Source of the DNA: Scleropages formosus
Taxonomy: Eukaryota; Chordata; Actinopteri; Osteoglossiformes; Osteoglossidae
NCBI RefSeq assembly: GCF_900964775.1
Contig: NC_041815.1
Span: 1,054,001-1,118,000 of the forward strand
DNA length: 64,000 nt
Direction of reading: 5' to 3'
In this document: piece by piece, positions 1-8,993 of the stretch
Numbering within the stretch: position 1 is the stretch's first letter
How the letters are laid out: every line of letters starts with the position of its first letter
Made by a program: the position numbers and the translations under genes
Notes under the pieces: model-generated
What the model saw: the letters and a program-made list of their open reading frames with translations, nothing else
The model's database searches: none
What the model was told of the DNA's origin: nothing

Positions 1-499
1 AGAGCCAGATGTGTTCTCCCTTCCCCTAAGGTTTCGTGTGGCTGCATGATGCCTGCATTTACTCCTTCAGCCATTCCATCCAGGTTCTAAGTGTCTACAT
101 GCAGACTTTCCTATGGCATGCATTTTCCTAGAAATTCCTTTAATTGGTGAAGGTTTTTGAAAGGCTTTGGAAGTTTTGTGCATGTACAAAAAATGCAGTT
201 TCTTTTAAACAGTAGCAGTGTCAGTTCGTTGTTTTTTTAGGTGGGAAAAGCAGTTGTCTGCATTTAATGGACCCCAAGTGTTTAGAATTATTCAGTAAAA
301 AGTATAAACCAGAATATTTAGTCAGTTGTAATTACCTTACAATTCTCCACATTTGTTGATCAGATTTTATCTGGAACAAGGAATACTTTAATTTTAAAAA
401 CTACCAGCTACAGGAATGAGGAAGGAGCCACTAAGGGAAACACCAGAGTTTAAGCTTTAACAGTCCTAAAGTGTCATACAAAGAAGTAGGTCTCCATGA
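1..499. other. Unassigned AT-rich sequence, likely intron or upstream gene region
   Basis: No open reading frame, RNA gene or recognisable repeat stands out here. Because a plus-strand exon begins at 870 with an upstream-phase acceptor, this stretch is probably intron of the same host gene, whose earlier exons lie outside the window. Confidence 0.4.
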
Positions 500-830
500 A
501 GTTGTTGACAGTCAAAAAAGAAGGAGTTGAAGCCTGTTCCACAGATTGGGAGCTTGGGGATGGAAAGAACAATTATTTTTAGTACCTCTAGAGAGAAGGC
601 ACAGAGAGTAAGCAGAACCAAGAGATTTTGTAGTGGGTGGCAGAAAGAGTCTTGACATAGTAAGGGGCAGAGCCTTGTGAGGATATATCAGTAAATATGA
701 GTCTTTCACTGCATTTAAGGAGCAGTAAGGAGCCAGTGGAGAGATGAGAGCAATAGTGTCATTGTAACAAGCAACAGAATATGGCAGATGTGCAACAGGA
801 CCTGTCTCTGTGTCTAGTTTCATATCCTGT
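500..830 (-). repeat. Old interspersed-repeat fragment, class uncertain
   Basis: Read on the minus strand, the stretch encodes a phrase with the flavour of a LINE C-terminus (SFHPQAPNLWNRLQ near 515-560), and the plus strand has wording such as 'gagccagtggagagatgaga' that resembles a widespread fish repeat also seen near 13,210-13,260. No ends or target-site duplication were found. The 125-residue minus-strand reading frame over it is probably a remnant, not a gene. The family assignment is a guess. Confidence 0.3.
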
Positions 831-869
831 ATAGGGTTGCAGGCTTGACATAATGTTTTCTCCATACAG

Positions 870-926
870 CTCTGGGGGGCAGACACCACGCAGAGACCTA
901 GAGAAAGTGCTGACTGGGGAGGAGAA
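870..926 (+). CDS. Internal coding exon of unrecognised host gene (exon 1 in window)
   Basis: The exon is bounded by a polypyrimidine tract plus CAG acceptor ending at 869 and a GTAAGT donor at 927. The reading frame gives [18 protein letters not shown] plus two bases of a split codon, and these join in frame to the exon at 1007 across an 80 bp intron. The segment is hydrophilic and charged. The gene was not recognised. The acceptor is supported by sequence and phase only, and an alternative CAG at 882 keeps the same frame and would shorten the exon by 13 bases. Confidence 0.55.
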
Positions 927-1006
927 GTAAGTACCTTTCAGTATGAGTGTGTTAACCTATGTATGCATTCACTATCAAGTAGGTCATCTGTTGTACCTCC
1001 TTACAG

Positions 1007-1118
1007 AGCACTCCGGCCAGGTGATCCTGGGTTCTGTGCCCGAGCAAGGGTTCCCATGCCATCAAACAAGGACTATGTTGTTCGGCCAAAATGGAACGTG
1101 GATGTGGAAACTAATCGG
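1007..1118 (+). CDS. Internal coding exon of unrecognised host gene (exon 2 in window)
   Basis: The acceptor TTACAG ends at 1006 and the donor GTACGT begins at 1119. The frame encodes 37 full codons, including [20 protein letters not shown] and then [15 protein letters not shown], with no stop until the donor. The exon ends in phase 0, so it can join equally well to either downstream terminal exon (1616 or 8495). The composition (Pro/Arg-rich, with an aromatic-basic YVVRPKW core) looks like real protein and not repeat. I could not match it to a named family. Taken with the basic C-terminal exon, a nuclear or nucleolar protein is possible, but that is inference. Confidence 0.65.
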
Positions 1119-1615
1119 GTACGTTTTTTTTGTGTTGAAATAGCTTGAGAAGCCTTATTTTTCTTTTTGACTGAGAGAGTGTATTTAGTGTGTTTTTTCC
1201 ATTATTGTACTACAAATTTCCAAACTGTGAGAGATTGACAAATAAGAGCTGTTGTACTGTTCTGGTGTAACAGTTCCTTTTCCTTTGTTTGGCTACCATG
1301 GTACCATGGATGACTCTAGACTGGAGATGGTAGTTGCTGGTTAAAAGTGGTTTGACAGTCAATTTTGGGGGGGGGAATTCAGCAAAACAAAAGTGATAAA
1401 ATATTAAATGGGATGATTCAAGAGTTTTATTAATATTGCTCATGTGAAAATACACTGATTTATGATGCACATAGATAAATGTTATGTCTAGAATAAATGC
1501 AAAGTATGGTAAGCAATGCATTTTGGTTAGCTTGTTTTTTTTCCCTTGTGAGATACTAGTATTGCTCAACACCTCTCTTATGATGCTGGAGCTGAACTGT
1601 AATTGGTTCAAATAG
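1119..1615 (+). other. Intron between exon 2 and terminal exon A
   Basis: This 497 bp stretch has a GTACGT donor and a weak acceptor (CAAATAG ending at 1615) with a pyrimidine tract well upstream (about 1535-1550). The weak acceptor suggests exon A may be used less efficiently than exon B. No repeat or RNA gene was recognised inside. Confidence 0.4.
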
Positions 1616-1741
1616 AAAGGATTGAGAAAAGGGCTGAGCCGACTGGAGAAACACAAGAGACGCTTTGCGGAGCAGAGGAAACTCCGCAAACTGCAAGGTG
1701 CTGTCAAGATCAGTGTGGAAGGCAACCGTATGCCCCTGTAA
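1616..1741 (+). CDS. Candidate terminal coding exon A (basic C-terminus)
   Basis: The exon has 42 codons including the TAA stop. The product is strongly basic, with GLSRLEKHKRRFAEQRKLRK followed by [16 protein letters not shown]. It aligns without gaps to exon B at 8495-8620, with 24 of 41 residues identical and the last 13 ([13 protein letters not shown]) all identical, although most of those codons differ at synonymous sites. It joins exon 2 in phase 0. I saw no AATAAA in the 1.8 kb downstream, so either a non-canonical poly(A) signal is used or this copy is a decayed or rarely used duplicate. An arginine/lysine-rich helix of this kind suits RNA or ribosome binding, but no family was recognised. 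Confidence 0.6.
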   Translation, partial: KGLRKGLSRLEKHKRRFAEQRKLRKLQGAVKISVEGNRMPL

Positions 1742-2104
1742 TTGACAGGGTGTGTCTACATGTGGGGGGCTGTAAGTGCCACATGCATGCTTTCATTTTT
1801 GGAAATGGCACCCTGAAAACCTCACTATAGCTCTTACTAACCTAGTTCAGCAGTTTTGCAGAGGCCACCTTTACTTTTTTTAAAAAACCTTAGTAGTCCT
1901 ACTTGAAAAACTAGTGTATGTTCAGGGTTTGCCCTGACTGTTTTTGGGTAAACCATGTGTACAGTGATGATCAAGCCAACTTGTAGAGGCAATAGCTTAT
2001 TTTGTTCTCAAATGTCACAACTGTCAACACATAAACTAGAAGGAGCCAGAGGACTTGTAGTAGGATACTGTATTGACACTGACATATGCATGCTTTAAAC
2101 TTAC
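1742..2104. other. Intronic sequence without recognised features
   Basis: This lies downstream of exon A. No canonical poly(A) signal, tRNA, or clear transposon was found. Confidence 0.35.
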
Positions 2105-2404
2105 CTGAAAGTCTTGTCCACTGTTGATAGCCAGCTTTTCAACTCATTGAAGTTTCCTGAATCGCTTCAGTGTCCCTCAAACTATCACCAGACCACTTGA
2201 GTAAGCTCTTCACTGGATTCTCCAAGGTGGATGGAATCCATGTGTTCCCCATTCTGAACAGAACTTAGCAGTAGGTTTTACCTTCTTTAGCACTGTAGAT
2301 CTGGACTTTGACGGGTTAAAACTCATCCCAGTCCATAAGATAAGCCTCTTGAGTCTTTGCCAAATCCACCTATATTCTGGAACAGTCCATGCATTCAGTG
2401 TCAT
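2105..2404 (-). mobile_element. Fragment of a non-LTR (LINE-like) reverse transcriptase
   Basis: On the minus strand a 64-residue frame reads WQRLKRLILWTGMSFNPSKS and then RSTVLKKVKPTAKF, a form seen in the thumb-side region of some animal non-LTR reverse transcriptases (…WARM.F.P.KSRSLVL.KG…). After a frame change the neighbouring frame continues with IPSTLENPVKSLLKW and SLRDTEAIQETS, which fits the same family order. The fragment is about 100 codons long, frameshifted and without ends, so it is an old relic. The clade is not assigned, and the family resemblance is from memory. Confidence 0.5.
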
Positions 2405-3064
2405 GGATGTGATTGAATGGGGGAAAAGTTAATATTCATTCTGTTTTAATGTGTTACACAATGTTTTGCTTCTGGTAGACACTGTTTAGGATGATTTTGA
2501 GGTGAACTTGGGATAGGTTTGGAAAGATTAGGGATATTTTGTCCCTATAACAAATAATGGAAAAAGTAATTTTGCCTGGTATTTCAATATTATGTCTTTT
2601 TTCAGGAGAAAATTAGCATTTGTTAATGAGGATAAGCATAACTGCTCATCCTGTGCAGTTTCTTAGAGATTTGGAGCCTGTTGTTGATGGATAAGGTGTG
2701 GAGGAGCATACGTGCACTAAAGACAGAGACATTTTGATGCATTTTGCTGAAGGATGTTTGTACTAGAAAGTCCACGAGCACTACCTACTATGTCTTTCGC
2801 TCAATCTTAAAGCATGTTGTCCACAATTTCTTCCTCATTTATTTGGAAGATTAAGGGTTTATTTGCAATAGTGTAAAGTTATTTGTGTTAGAAAAGCTGT
2901 TTATATGTGTGGCAAACTCTGGTTCTATAGGCAAATTTGAGAGACTGATGCCAGGTAAAGTGTAGCCACATGTGATAACTGACTCTTTGGGGCCCTAAAG
3001 AAACATATTTGGCTTTAGGTATTGTGGTTTGCATGCACTAGGACAAATTGATGGATTCTGGGCT
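2405..3064. other. Intronic sequence without recognised features
   Basis: AT-rich, with no long frame, RNA gene or clear repeat boundary. A few short direct words recur but none forms a tandem array. Confidence 0.35.
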
Positions 3065-3172
3065 GCATGCCCCTGAAAAAGTGCTTAACCTGAATTGCTC
3101 CCATAAAAATTACCCTGTTCCATAAATGAGTTGTTAATTGTAAGTGGCTTAATATAATCAGCTAAAAGAATT
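3065..3172 (+). mobile_element. SINE 3' fragment (V-SINE/MIR-like body with L2-type tail)
   Basis: The wording 'gtgcttaacctgaattgct', then 'aaaattaccctgttc' and 'aattgtaagtggctt' followed by 'cagctaaaa', follows the body-to-tail order of common fish tRNA-derived SINEs whose 3' end is borrowed from an L2-clade LINE. The tRNA-like head is missing, so it is a truncated, diverged copy. Confidence 0.55.
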
Positions 3173-3593
3173 TTTAGAAAGCATAGAATCTGTTGTTTCC
3201 ATTGTGATATTGGATTTGCATTATGAAAGGATGCATGAGTTCATTGTGTAACAATATTTTCATCATGGTCCTGTGCTGTGTTGCACCATGTGTGTCACAT
3301 GAACTAGTGGTTGTCATTGGTTAAGAATCAGTTCCCTTGAGTGTTTATTTCATGTTTACATTGTTGTAGTGGTGGTGAATGACTTCTGACTCACTAATTT
3401 GGGATGGAAGTTCTGTTGCTCAGAATCACCTGTATGTTTGCATGTTGCATGCCCGTGTGGTTGTTCTGTCTTCGGCATCAATGTTGATTGCACGCAGGAC
3501 ACGTATAGCAGCAGAATAAGCTGTGAACGGGAAAATGGGTAATTTTTTGGAGTTAGTAAGCCCAATTTATAAAAATGGGCGTATATTTCATTA
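3173..3593. other. Intronic sequence without recognised features
   Basis: No gene or RNA seen. It ends at the TA dinucleotide (3592-3593) that flanks the DNA transposon starting at 3594. Confidence 0.35.
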
Positions 3594-4145
3594 CAGGCAG
3601 TCCCTGGATTACAAACGAGTTCCGTTCCTAAGTCTGTATTTAAGTTGAATTTATACATAAATCGCAGCGGTTAGCTATGGTGGGTATCTAACGTCAATTG
3701 GTCGAATGTTTTGTTTTTGTTACATTTCTGTCCATCCATCTTCTGTCCCGCTTGTCCTAAAAGGGTCGCGGTGGCAGCAGGGAGAGCAGAGAGGCCCAGC
3801 CGCCTCTGTCCCCCGCAACTTCCTCCAGCTCAGCCTGGGGGATCCCCAGTGGTTCCCAGGTCAACTGTGAGATATAATCCCTCCAGCGGGTCCTGGGCCG
3901 ACCTCAGGGCCTCGTCCCAGTTGGCCGTGCCTGGTATACCTCCAAAGGGAGGCGCCCAGGGGGCATCTTTATCAGATTCCTGAACCACCTCAACTGGCTT
4001 CTCTCAATGTGAAGGAGTAGCAGCTCTACTCTGAGTTCCTCCCGGATGTCCAAACTCCTCACCCTGTCACGAAGAGTGAGTCCCAGCACCCTGCGGAGAA
4101 AACTCATTTCGGCCGCTTGTATCCGCGATCTTATTCTTTCGGTCA

Positions 4146-5657
4146 TCACCCAGAGTTGATGACCATAGGTGTGAGGGTAGGGACGTAGATCGACCAGTAA
4201 ATGGAGAGCTTCGCCTTATGGCTCAGCTCCCCCTTCACCACTACAGTCCAGTACAGTGACCGCATTACTGCTGCCGCTGCTCCCAGTCTGTGGCCGATCT
4301 CACGCTCCCTTCTTCCCTCACTCGTGAACAAGACCCCAAGATACTTGAACTCCTCCACCTGGGGCAAGAACTCTCCCCTTACCTGGAGGGAACATACCAT
4401 CCTTTTCCGTGAGAGAACCATGAACTCAGACTTTGAGGTGCTGATCCTCATCCCCACCACTTCACACTCGGCTGCAAACCGTTCCAGTGTGTGCTGAAGG
4501 CAGCGATGTGATGGTGCCAAAAGGACATCATCATCTGCAAAAAGCAGAGACATCACCTTCTGACTCCCACACAGAATGCTCTCCTGACCTCTACTGCGCC
4601 TTGATATCCTGTCCATGAAGACCACAAACAGGAGTGGAGACAAGGCACAACCTTGGCAGAGTCCAACACCCGTGCTGAACAGGCCTGACTTAATGCCGAG
4701 TATGCGGACACAGCTTTCGCTTTGTATGTACCAAGGACTCAAATGGCCCGCGGTAATAGCCCCAGTACCCTATACTCCCAAAGCACCTCTCACAGAATTT
4801 CCTGGGGAACACGGTTGTAGGCCTTCTCCAAGTCGACAAAACACATGTAGACTGGATTAGCAAATTCCCATGCCCCTTCAGTGATCTGTGAGAGGGTAAA
4901 AAGCTGGTCCACTGTTGCACGGCCAGGACGGAATCCCCATTGTTCCTCTTCAGTCTAAGGTTCAACTATCGGCCGGAGCCTCCTCTCCAGCACCCAGGCA
5001 TAGACTTTCCCAGGGAGGCTGAGAAGTGTGATTCCCCGATAGTTAGCACACACTCTCCGGTCCCCTTTCTTAAAGATAGGGACCACCACCCCAGTTTGCC
5101 AATCCAAGGCCACTGTCCCCAAGGTCCATGCAACATTGCAGAGGCGTGTCAACCATGACAGCCCTGCAACATCGAGGGCCTTAAGCATTTCCAGGCGGAT
5201 CTCATCCACCCCCAGTGCTTTGCCACTGTGGAGCTTACCAACTACCTCAGTGACTTCCACCAGGGAAATGGACTCTGACAGCCCGAAAGCCTCTGGCCCT
5301 GACTCCTGTAAGGGAGGCATATCACTCAGGTTTGAGTTCTTCAAAGTGCTCCTTCCACCTCCCGACAATGTCCTCATCAGAGGTCAGAGTTTCTCCACTC
5401 CTGCTAAACACAGCCTGAGTGAAACTCCTCCGACCCCTTCTGAGCTGCCGGATGGTTCTCCTGAACCTCCTTGAAGCCGACCGATAGTCGTTTTCCATAG
5501 TCTCTCCAAACTCCTCCCATGCCCAGGATTTTGCTTCTGCAACCGCAGCCACTGCTGCCTTTTTCGCCTGCCAGTACCTGTCTGCTGAGTCAGGAGTCCC
5601 CAGAGCCAGCCAGGCCCTAAAGGCCTCCTCCTTCAGCTTGACAGCTTCCCTCACCAC
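4146..5657 (-). pseudogene. Rex3 linker and reverse transcriptase coding remnant
   Basis: Three overlapping minus-strand frames cover the region. They are 5322-5657 (charged linker, VREAVKLKEEAFRAWLALG… GRWKEHFEEL), 4955-5377 (VDEIRLEMLKALD, then the RT fingers and palm start) and 4146-4742 (palm with the FADDD metal-binding motif, then the KYLGVLFTSEG connection block). Frame changes near 5330-5370 and between 4742 and 4955 separate them. The catalytic FADD core is kept, but the chain is not continuous. It acted in target-primed reverse transcription before inactivation. Confidence 0.8.
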
Positions 5658-5964
5658 CGGTGTCCACTAGCAGGTTCTCGGGTTGCTGCCCTGGCTGGTA
5701 CCAACAAGCTTTTGGCCACAGGTGTGCCTGGCTGCTCCCACAGTGGAGGTTTTGAACAGGGTCCATTCCGACTCCATGTCCCCTACCCCCTCCAGGACAT
5801 GGGAGAAGCTCTCCCGGAGGTGTGAGTTAAAATCATTCCAGACAAGGTCCTCTCACAGTCGTTCCCAGCACACCCTCATTAAACGTCTGGGCCTACCGGG
5901 TCTGTCCATCAGTTTTCCCCGCCATCTGATCCAACTCACCACCAGATGGTGATCAGTTGGCAGC

Positions 5965-6660
5965 TCAGCACCTCTCTTCCCCCGAATGTCCAGAACGTGG
6001 CCTCAAGTCAGGAGAAACGACTACAAAGTCAATCATTGACCTTTGGCCCAAGGAGCTCTGGTACCAAGTACACTTATGAGCATCCTTGTGTTCGAACATG
6101 GTGTTTGTTATGGACAAACCATGACGAGCACAGAAGTCAAATAACATTTCACCATTCGGGTTCAGATCGGGCAGGCCGTTCTTCCCAATCACCCCCCCCC
6201 CGCCAGATTTCCCAGTCATTTCCAACATGAGTGTTGAAGTCCCCCAGCAGGACTATGGAGTCTGTAGGTGGGGCCCTGTTCAGAACCACTCCCACCTTCT
6301 CCAAGAAAGCCGAATACTCTGAACTGCTGTTTGGTGCATAAGCACACACAACAGTCAAAGTTTTCCTCTCTGCAACCCTAAGTCGCATTGAGGCGACCCT
6401 CTCGTCCACCGTGGCAAACTCCAACTGTATGGCAGCCAGCCGGGGGCTTGCGAGTGTCTCCACACCCGCCTGGCGCCTCTCACCTCGTGCAACTCCTAAG
6501 TAGGAGAGGGACCACCCCTTATCGAGGAGTTTGGTTCCAGAGCCAACACTGTGATTGGAGGTGAGCCCATATATCTAGTTGGTATTTCTCAACCTCCCGC
6601 ACCAGTTACGGCTCCTTCCCCCCAAGTGAGGTGACATTCCACGTACCAGGGGCCAGTTTT
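5965..6660 (-). pseudogene. Rex3 endonuclease-domain coding remnant
   Basis: The minus-strand frames at 6149-6463 and 5965-6228 carry the exonuclease-endonuclease-phosphatase signatures GDFNTHVGN and LSITNTMFEH…CTWYQSSLGQRSMIDFVVV. The start of the domain (GTWNVTSLGGKEP) lies in a third frame at about 6606-6660. At least two frameshifts lie between them, one close to a run of ten C residues (6190-6199). The domain nicks target DNA in RTE-type elements. Confidence 0.75.
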
Positions 6661-7434
6661 CGTTGCGAGGGGCCGTGATGCCATGCGCCACCCCGCCCCC
6701 TCCCGCCGCCAGGTATATATAGCACTGGACCCCCATGCTGGACCTTGCAGGTGGTGGGCCCACATGGCCCCCCCCACGATGCCTTTTCGGGCTGAGCCTG
6801 GCCACCAGGCGCTTGCCTAGGAACACTACCCCCAAGCCTGGCTCCGGGGGAAGGTCCCGGTGACCCTATTCCGGGCAGGGTTAATGTTCTCTTGTTTACT
6901 TTTTTCATGGAGGTTTTTGGATCGTGTTAGTCTGGATCTTCACTCTAGACCTGTTCGCCTTGGGAGAGCATAATGCTCCCGATGACATAGCTCTGGAGAT
7001 CCCTAGATCACGCAAGCCCTTCCGCCACGCCAAGGCCCCCCATCCAGGAAGGGTACCTTTCTATGCATAATAAACAAACACTTCTGGATACACTAAAACA
7101 TCTTTAACATAATAATACAGTAACAATAATAATACAATGTAATGGTGTAATGCTGACAGTTATAATAAATGTAACTACAGTATTTATAGTAGACATAGAA
7201 ATAGTTAACAATAAATGTTACTACAGTATAATATATAGAGAATGTGTGTGGGTATAAAAACATTAAAGAAACTTTATTGTTCATTTTTCCAATGTTCATT
7301 GGCGTTTCACCTTTTTCCGATCACTTTATTATTTCTACTTTAGTTTTAATCGTGATCATTTCCCTTTTCTTTGCATCACCATCACTTGGAACACATTTAC
7401 GCTTTGGTGCCATGGTTAAGAAGATAAAACCAAT

Positions 7435-7453
7435 AAAAAAAAAAAAAAAAAAA
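7435..7453 (+). repeat. A-homopolymer, 19 bases
   Basis: An uninterrupted run of A within the right arm of the Tigger-like transposon. No coding continuation was seen, and the small frame around it is compositionally trivial. Confidence 0.8.
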
Positions 7454-7807
7454 CCAAATACGGTAACACACGAGACACTGTTAACAGCAACGTGGTCCGA
7501 CTGAAAAGAAGGAAGTCTTTGTTCTACATTGGACTCACGCGACCATGAGCCAACAGACTGCTGTAGACACGCAATGTTTTCATGCGCATTACAAAGTAGC
7601 GCCCATTTGTTACTACAAACCAGTATATGTAACCTGAATTGTTTATATAGTAGGCTTTACAGGGGGTGGTTTGTAACTACGGGTTTTACGTCAGTCGGAT
7701 ACTTGTAATCTGGGTTCTGGCTGTAAACCATTACAGGAGTTTTTCGTGGTACAGGATGATGATACCTGAGGGCTCAGGATCTTTAGAAAAATTGGAAATC
7801 CAAGAAA

Positions 7808-8015
7808 TTTTTCATTTAGCTGATGGATTTCTCCAAGGCACCTCACAAGAGTTTAGCTATGTACACTGACTTACCGATTTATACAGCTGAGTAATTTTAC
7901 AGAAGCAATTAAAGGATAGTATTCTGTAACGGCATAACAGGAGGATGTGGGAATCAAACATAAAACCGTTGTATCCAAAGACAGCAGCTGTAACAGCTAT
8001 GCTACCTGCTCTCCC
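7808..8015 (-). mobile_element. tRNA-derived SINE with L2-type tail (V-SINE-like), minus strand
   Basis: Read on the minus strand, the head begins with an A-box-like 'gtagcatagctgttacag' and then a B-box-like 'tttgattccca'. The body contains 'actcagctgtataaatcg' and the 3' end reads 'cttggagaaatccatcagc' followed by 'taaatgaa', the conserved tail shared by fish V-SINEs and L2 LINEs. The copy is nearly full length but diverged. The low match to the B-box consensus suggests it is no longer transcribed. Confidence 0.65.
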
Positions 8016-8033
8016 TGTGAACAAACTAATATC

Positions 8034-8225
8034 TAGCAGTGGTTAGTGTTCTTGACTTGTAATCTGAGGATATTTACTTATAATCCCTCTCATGCTGTTG
8101 AACCGTTTAAGCAAAATACGCACCATTGCTTTTGCAATAATAAACTGCTCTGCTAAAGGGTAAATCTTGTAAAATTGTTTGAGGTTTATCATGCAAAACT
8201 AACATTGTAAGTTGCCTTACACAAA
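8034..8225 (+). mobile_element. Diverged tRNA-derived SINE, plus strand
   Basis: 'gcagtggttagtgttcttga' resembles a tRNA-like A-box region. 'ttataatccc' stands at the B-box position, followed by 'ctgttgaaccgtttaagcaa', a fish SINE body motif, and 'aacattgtaagttgcctta' near the tail. It lies head to head with the minus-strand SINE ending at 8015. Boundaries are approximate. Confidence 0.5.
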
Positions 8226-8254
8226 TAGGTGTAATCTAACTATATTTGGATGCA

Positions 8255-8290
8255 GTTTATGTTTATGCATTTGGCAGATGTTTTTTAAAG
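8255..8290 (-). repeat. L2/V-SINE tail scrap
   Basis: 'tttatgcatttggcagatg' is the reverse complement of the common L2-clade tail (CATCTGCCAAATGCATAAA form). Only the tail remains, about 35 bases, so the parent element type is unknown. Confidence 0.45.
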
Positions 8291-8494
8291 CTACTGAGAA
8301 CCAAATTTCTTGCCAAAGACAGCTGTCGCTTGTGACAGTAACTATGTTGCTTCATGATCTGAGACCTGAGAGAAATGAAGAGTTGAAGGCTGAGAAACTT
8401 GTTACCTTATTATTTCTCTTCTAATTTGTTTTCCATTTTAATGTAGCTCCAGTGCCCCTTAACAAGGTCTTTTTCTTCACTCCGTCTTTTCCAG

Positions 8495-8620
8495 GCTCCA
8501 GTCAAGAGAGGCCTGTCTCGTGTGGATAAGCAGATGCGCCGCTTTGCCGACATCAGGCGTCTGAAAAGGACTGGCCATGCTGTTAAAATAAGTGTTGAGG
8601 GAAACCGGATGCCTCTTTGA
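8495..8620 (+). CDS. Terminal coding exon B (basic C-terminus)
   Basis: A strong acceptor (a T/C-rich tract then TTTTCCAG ending at 8494) is followed by 42 codons ending in [31 protein letters not shown], then [13 protein letters not shown]. Its length and phase equal those of exon A, and the last 13 residues are identical while most of their codons differ only at synonymous sites, which indicates purifying selection on both copies since duplication. An AATAAA at 8771-8776 supports this as the main last exon. Whether A and B are alternative last exons of one gene or remains of a tandem duplication cannot be settled from the window. Confidence 0.7.
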   Translation, partial: APVKRGLSRVDKQMRRFADIRRLKRTGHAVKISVEGNRMPL

Positions 8621-8800
8621 TTTTAGGATTTTTTAAAAATCTGTGTTGTCTCTTGCTTCCTTCAGGCGCATTTAGTCCGGAGCATAATGTGAAGCTTCTC
8701 AGGCTGGAAATGGATTGGTAAATGCTGTTTGTTCTGGTTAGATATGTCTTGTCTGATGAGACTGTGCAGCAATAAAAGGTTACTGTTGTCTCAGAAACTC
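8621..8800 (+). terminator. 3' UTR with canonical poly(A) signal (AATAAA at 8771)
   Basis: About 150 bases after the exon B stop there is an AATAAA hexamer at 8771-8776, followed within 20 bases by GT-rich sequence (ggttactgttgtctc). This fits vertebrate cleavage and polyadenylation. The cleavage site is inferred to lie near 8790-8800. Confidence 0.6.
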
Positions 8801-8917
8801 TGCCAAAAATGGTTGTGTATTTCAATTTTTTTAATGTATAATATCTCAAAGTACAAATAACCTATTGTTAAACTGCCTATTTCCTTCAGTTTATCACAGT
8901 AGATGGAGAAACACCTA

Positions 8918-8934
8918 TTTTTTTTTTTTTTTTT
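8918..8934 (+). repeat. T-homopolymer, 17 bases
   Basis: A run of T shortly upstream of the Rex1 LINE. It could be the reverse-strand poly(A) of an unrelated retrocopy, but no adjacent copied sequence was recognised. Confidence 0.7.
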
Positions 8935-8993
8935 AAATAAAGTGAGTGATGTGAATTGAAATCATTATTTTCATTACAGGAATGGTGCCGTGA

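Larger units (their letters stand above)
3730..7053 (-). mobile_element. Rex3 LINE (RTE clade), nearly full length, minus strand
   Basis: On the minus strand the element reads 5' to 3' from 7053. A GC-rich leader is followed by an apurinic endonuclease domain (GTWNVTSLGGKEP near 6610-6650, [24 protein letters not shown] near 6230, RSMIDFVVVSPDLR near 6000), then a linker (5322-5657) and reverse transcriptase (DWQTGVVVPIFKKGDRR, NYRGITLLSLPGKVY, a YMCFVDLEKA-like block near 4830-4850, CQGCALSPLLF, LLFADDDVLL near 4540), then the C-terminal block with ERIRSRIQAAEMSFLRRV and IERSQLRWF. The 3' end carries GATGG repeats (seen as ccatccatc at 3731-3740), typical of Rex3. The single ORF is broken by several frameshifts and stops, so this copy cannot make a full protein. 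Candidate imperfect 9 bp duplications flank it: TACATTTCT at 3721-3729 and TACCTTTCT at 7054-7062. Confidence 0.85.
3594..7723. mobile_element. Tigger/pogo-like non-autonomous DNA transposon, split by a Rex3 insertion
   Basis: The left end begins CAGGCAGTCCCTGGATTACA and the right end, read inward on the other strand, begins CAGCCAGAACCCAGATTACA. About 16 of the first 21 bases match, giving terminal inverted repeats. Both ends are flanked directly by TA (3592-3593 and 7724-7725), the target site of Tc1/mariner-superfamily elements, and the CAG… start fits the Tigger/pogo group. Without the Rex3 insert (3730-7053) the element is about 800 bp, AT-rich and without a transposase frame, so it is non-autonomous. 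An alternative is a longer duplication, since CATTACAGG occurs at both outer edges (about 3589 and 7730). Confidence 0.6.

Noticed and set aside
1210-1725. 171-codon minus-strand frame
   Set aside because: It overlaps exon A and its intron on the opposite strand and has no domain. Exon A is supported by homology to exon B.
3711-3983. 90-codon plus-strand frame
   Set aside because: It is antisense to the Rex3 3' end, whose minus-strand coding and GATGG tail explain the sequence.
6575-6908. Three overlapping Gly/Pro-rich minus-strand frames
   Set aside because: They are GC-rich Rex3 leader sequence read in several frames. Only the GTWNVTSLGGKEP stretch belongs to the endonuclease.
7093-7504. 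Small frames in the right arm of the Tigger-like element
   Set aside because: The sequence is AT-rich and low-complexity, with Tyr/Ile runs or lysine runs from the A-homopolymer. No transposase motif was found.
8583-8849. 88-codon minus-strand frame
   Set aside because: It is antisense to the exon B 3' end and UTR, which have better support (acceptor, homology to exon A, AATAAA).
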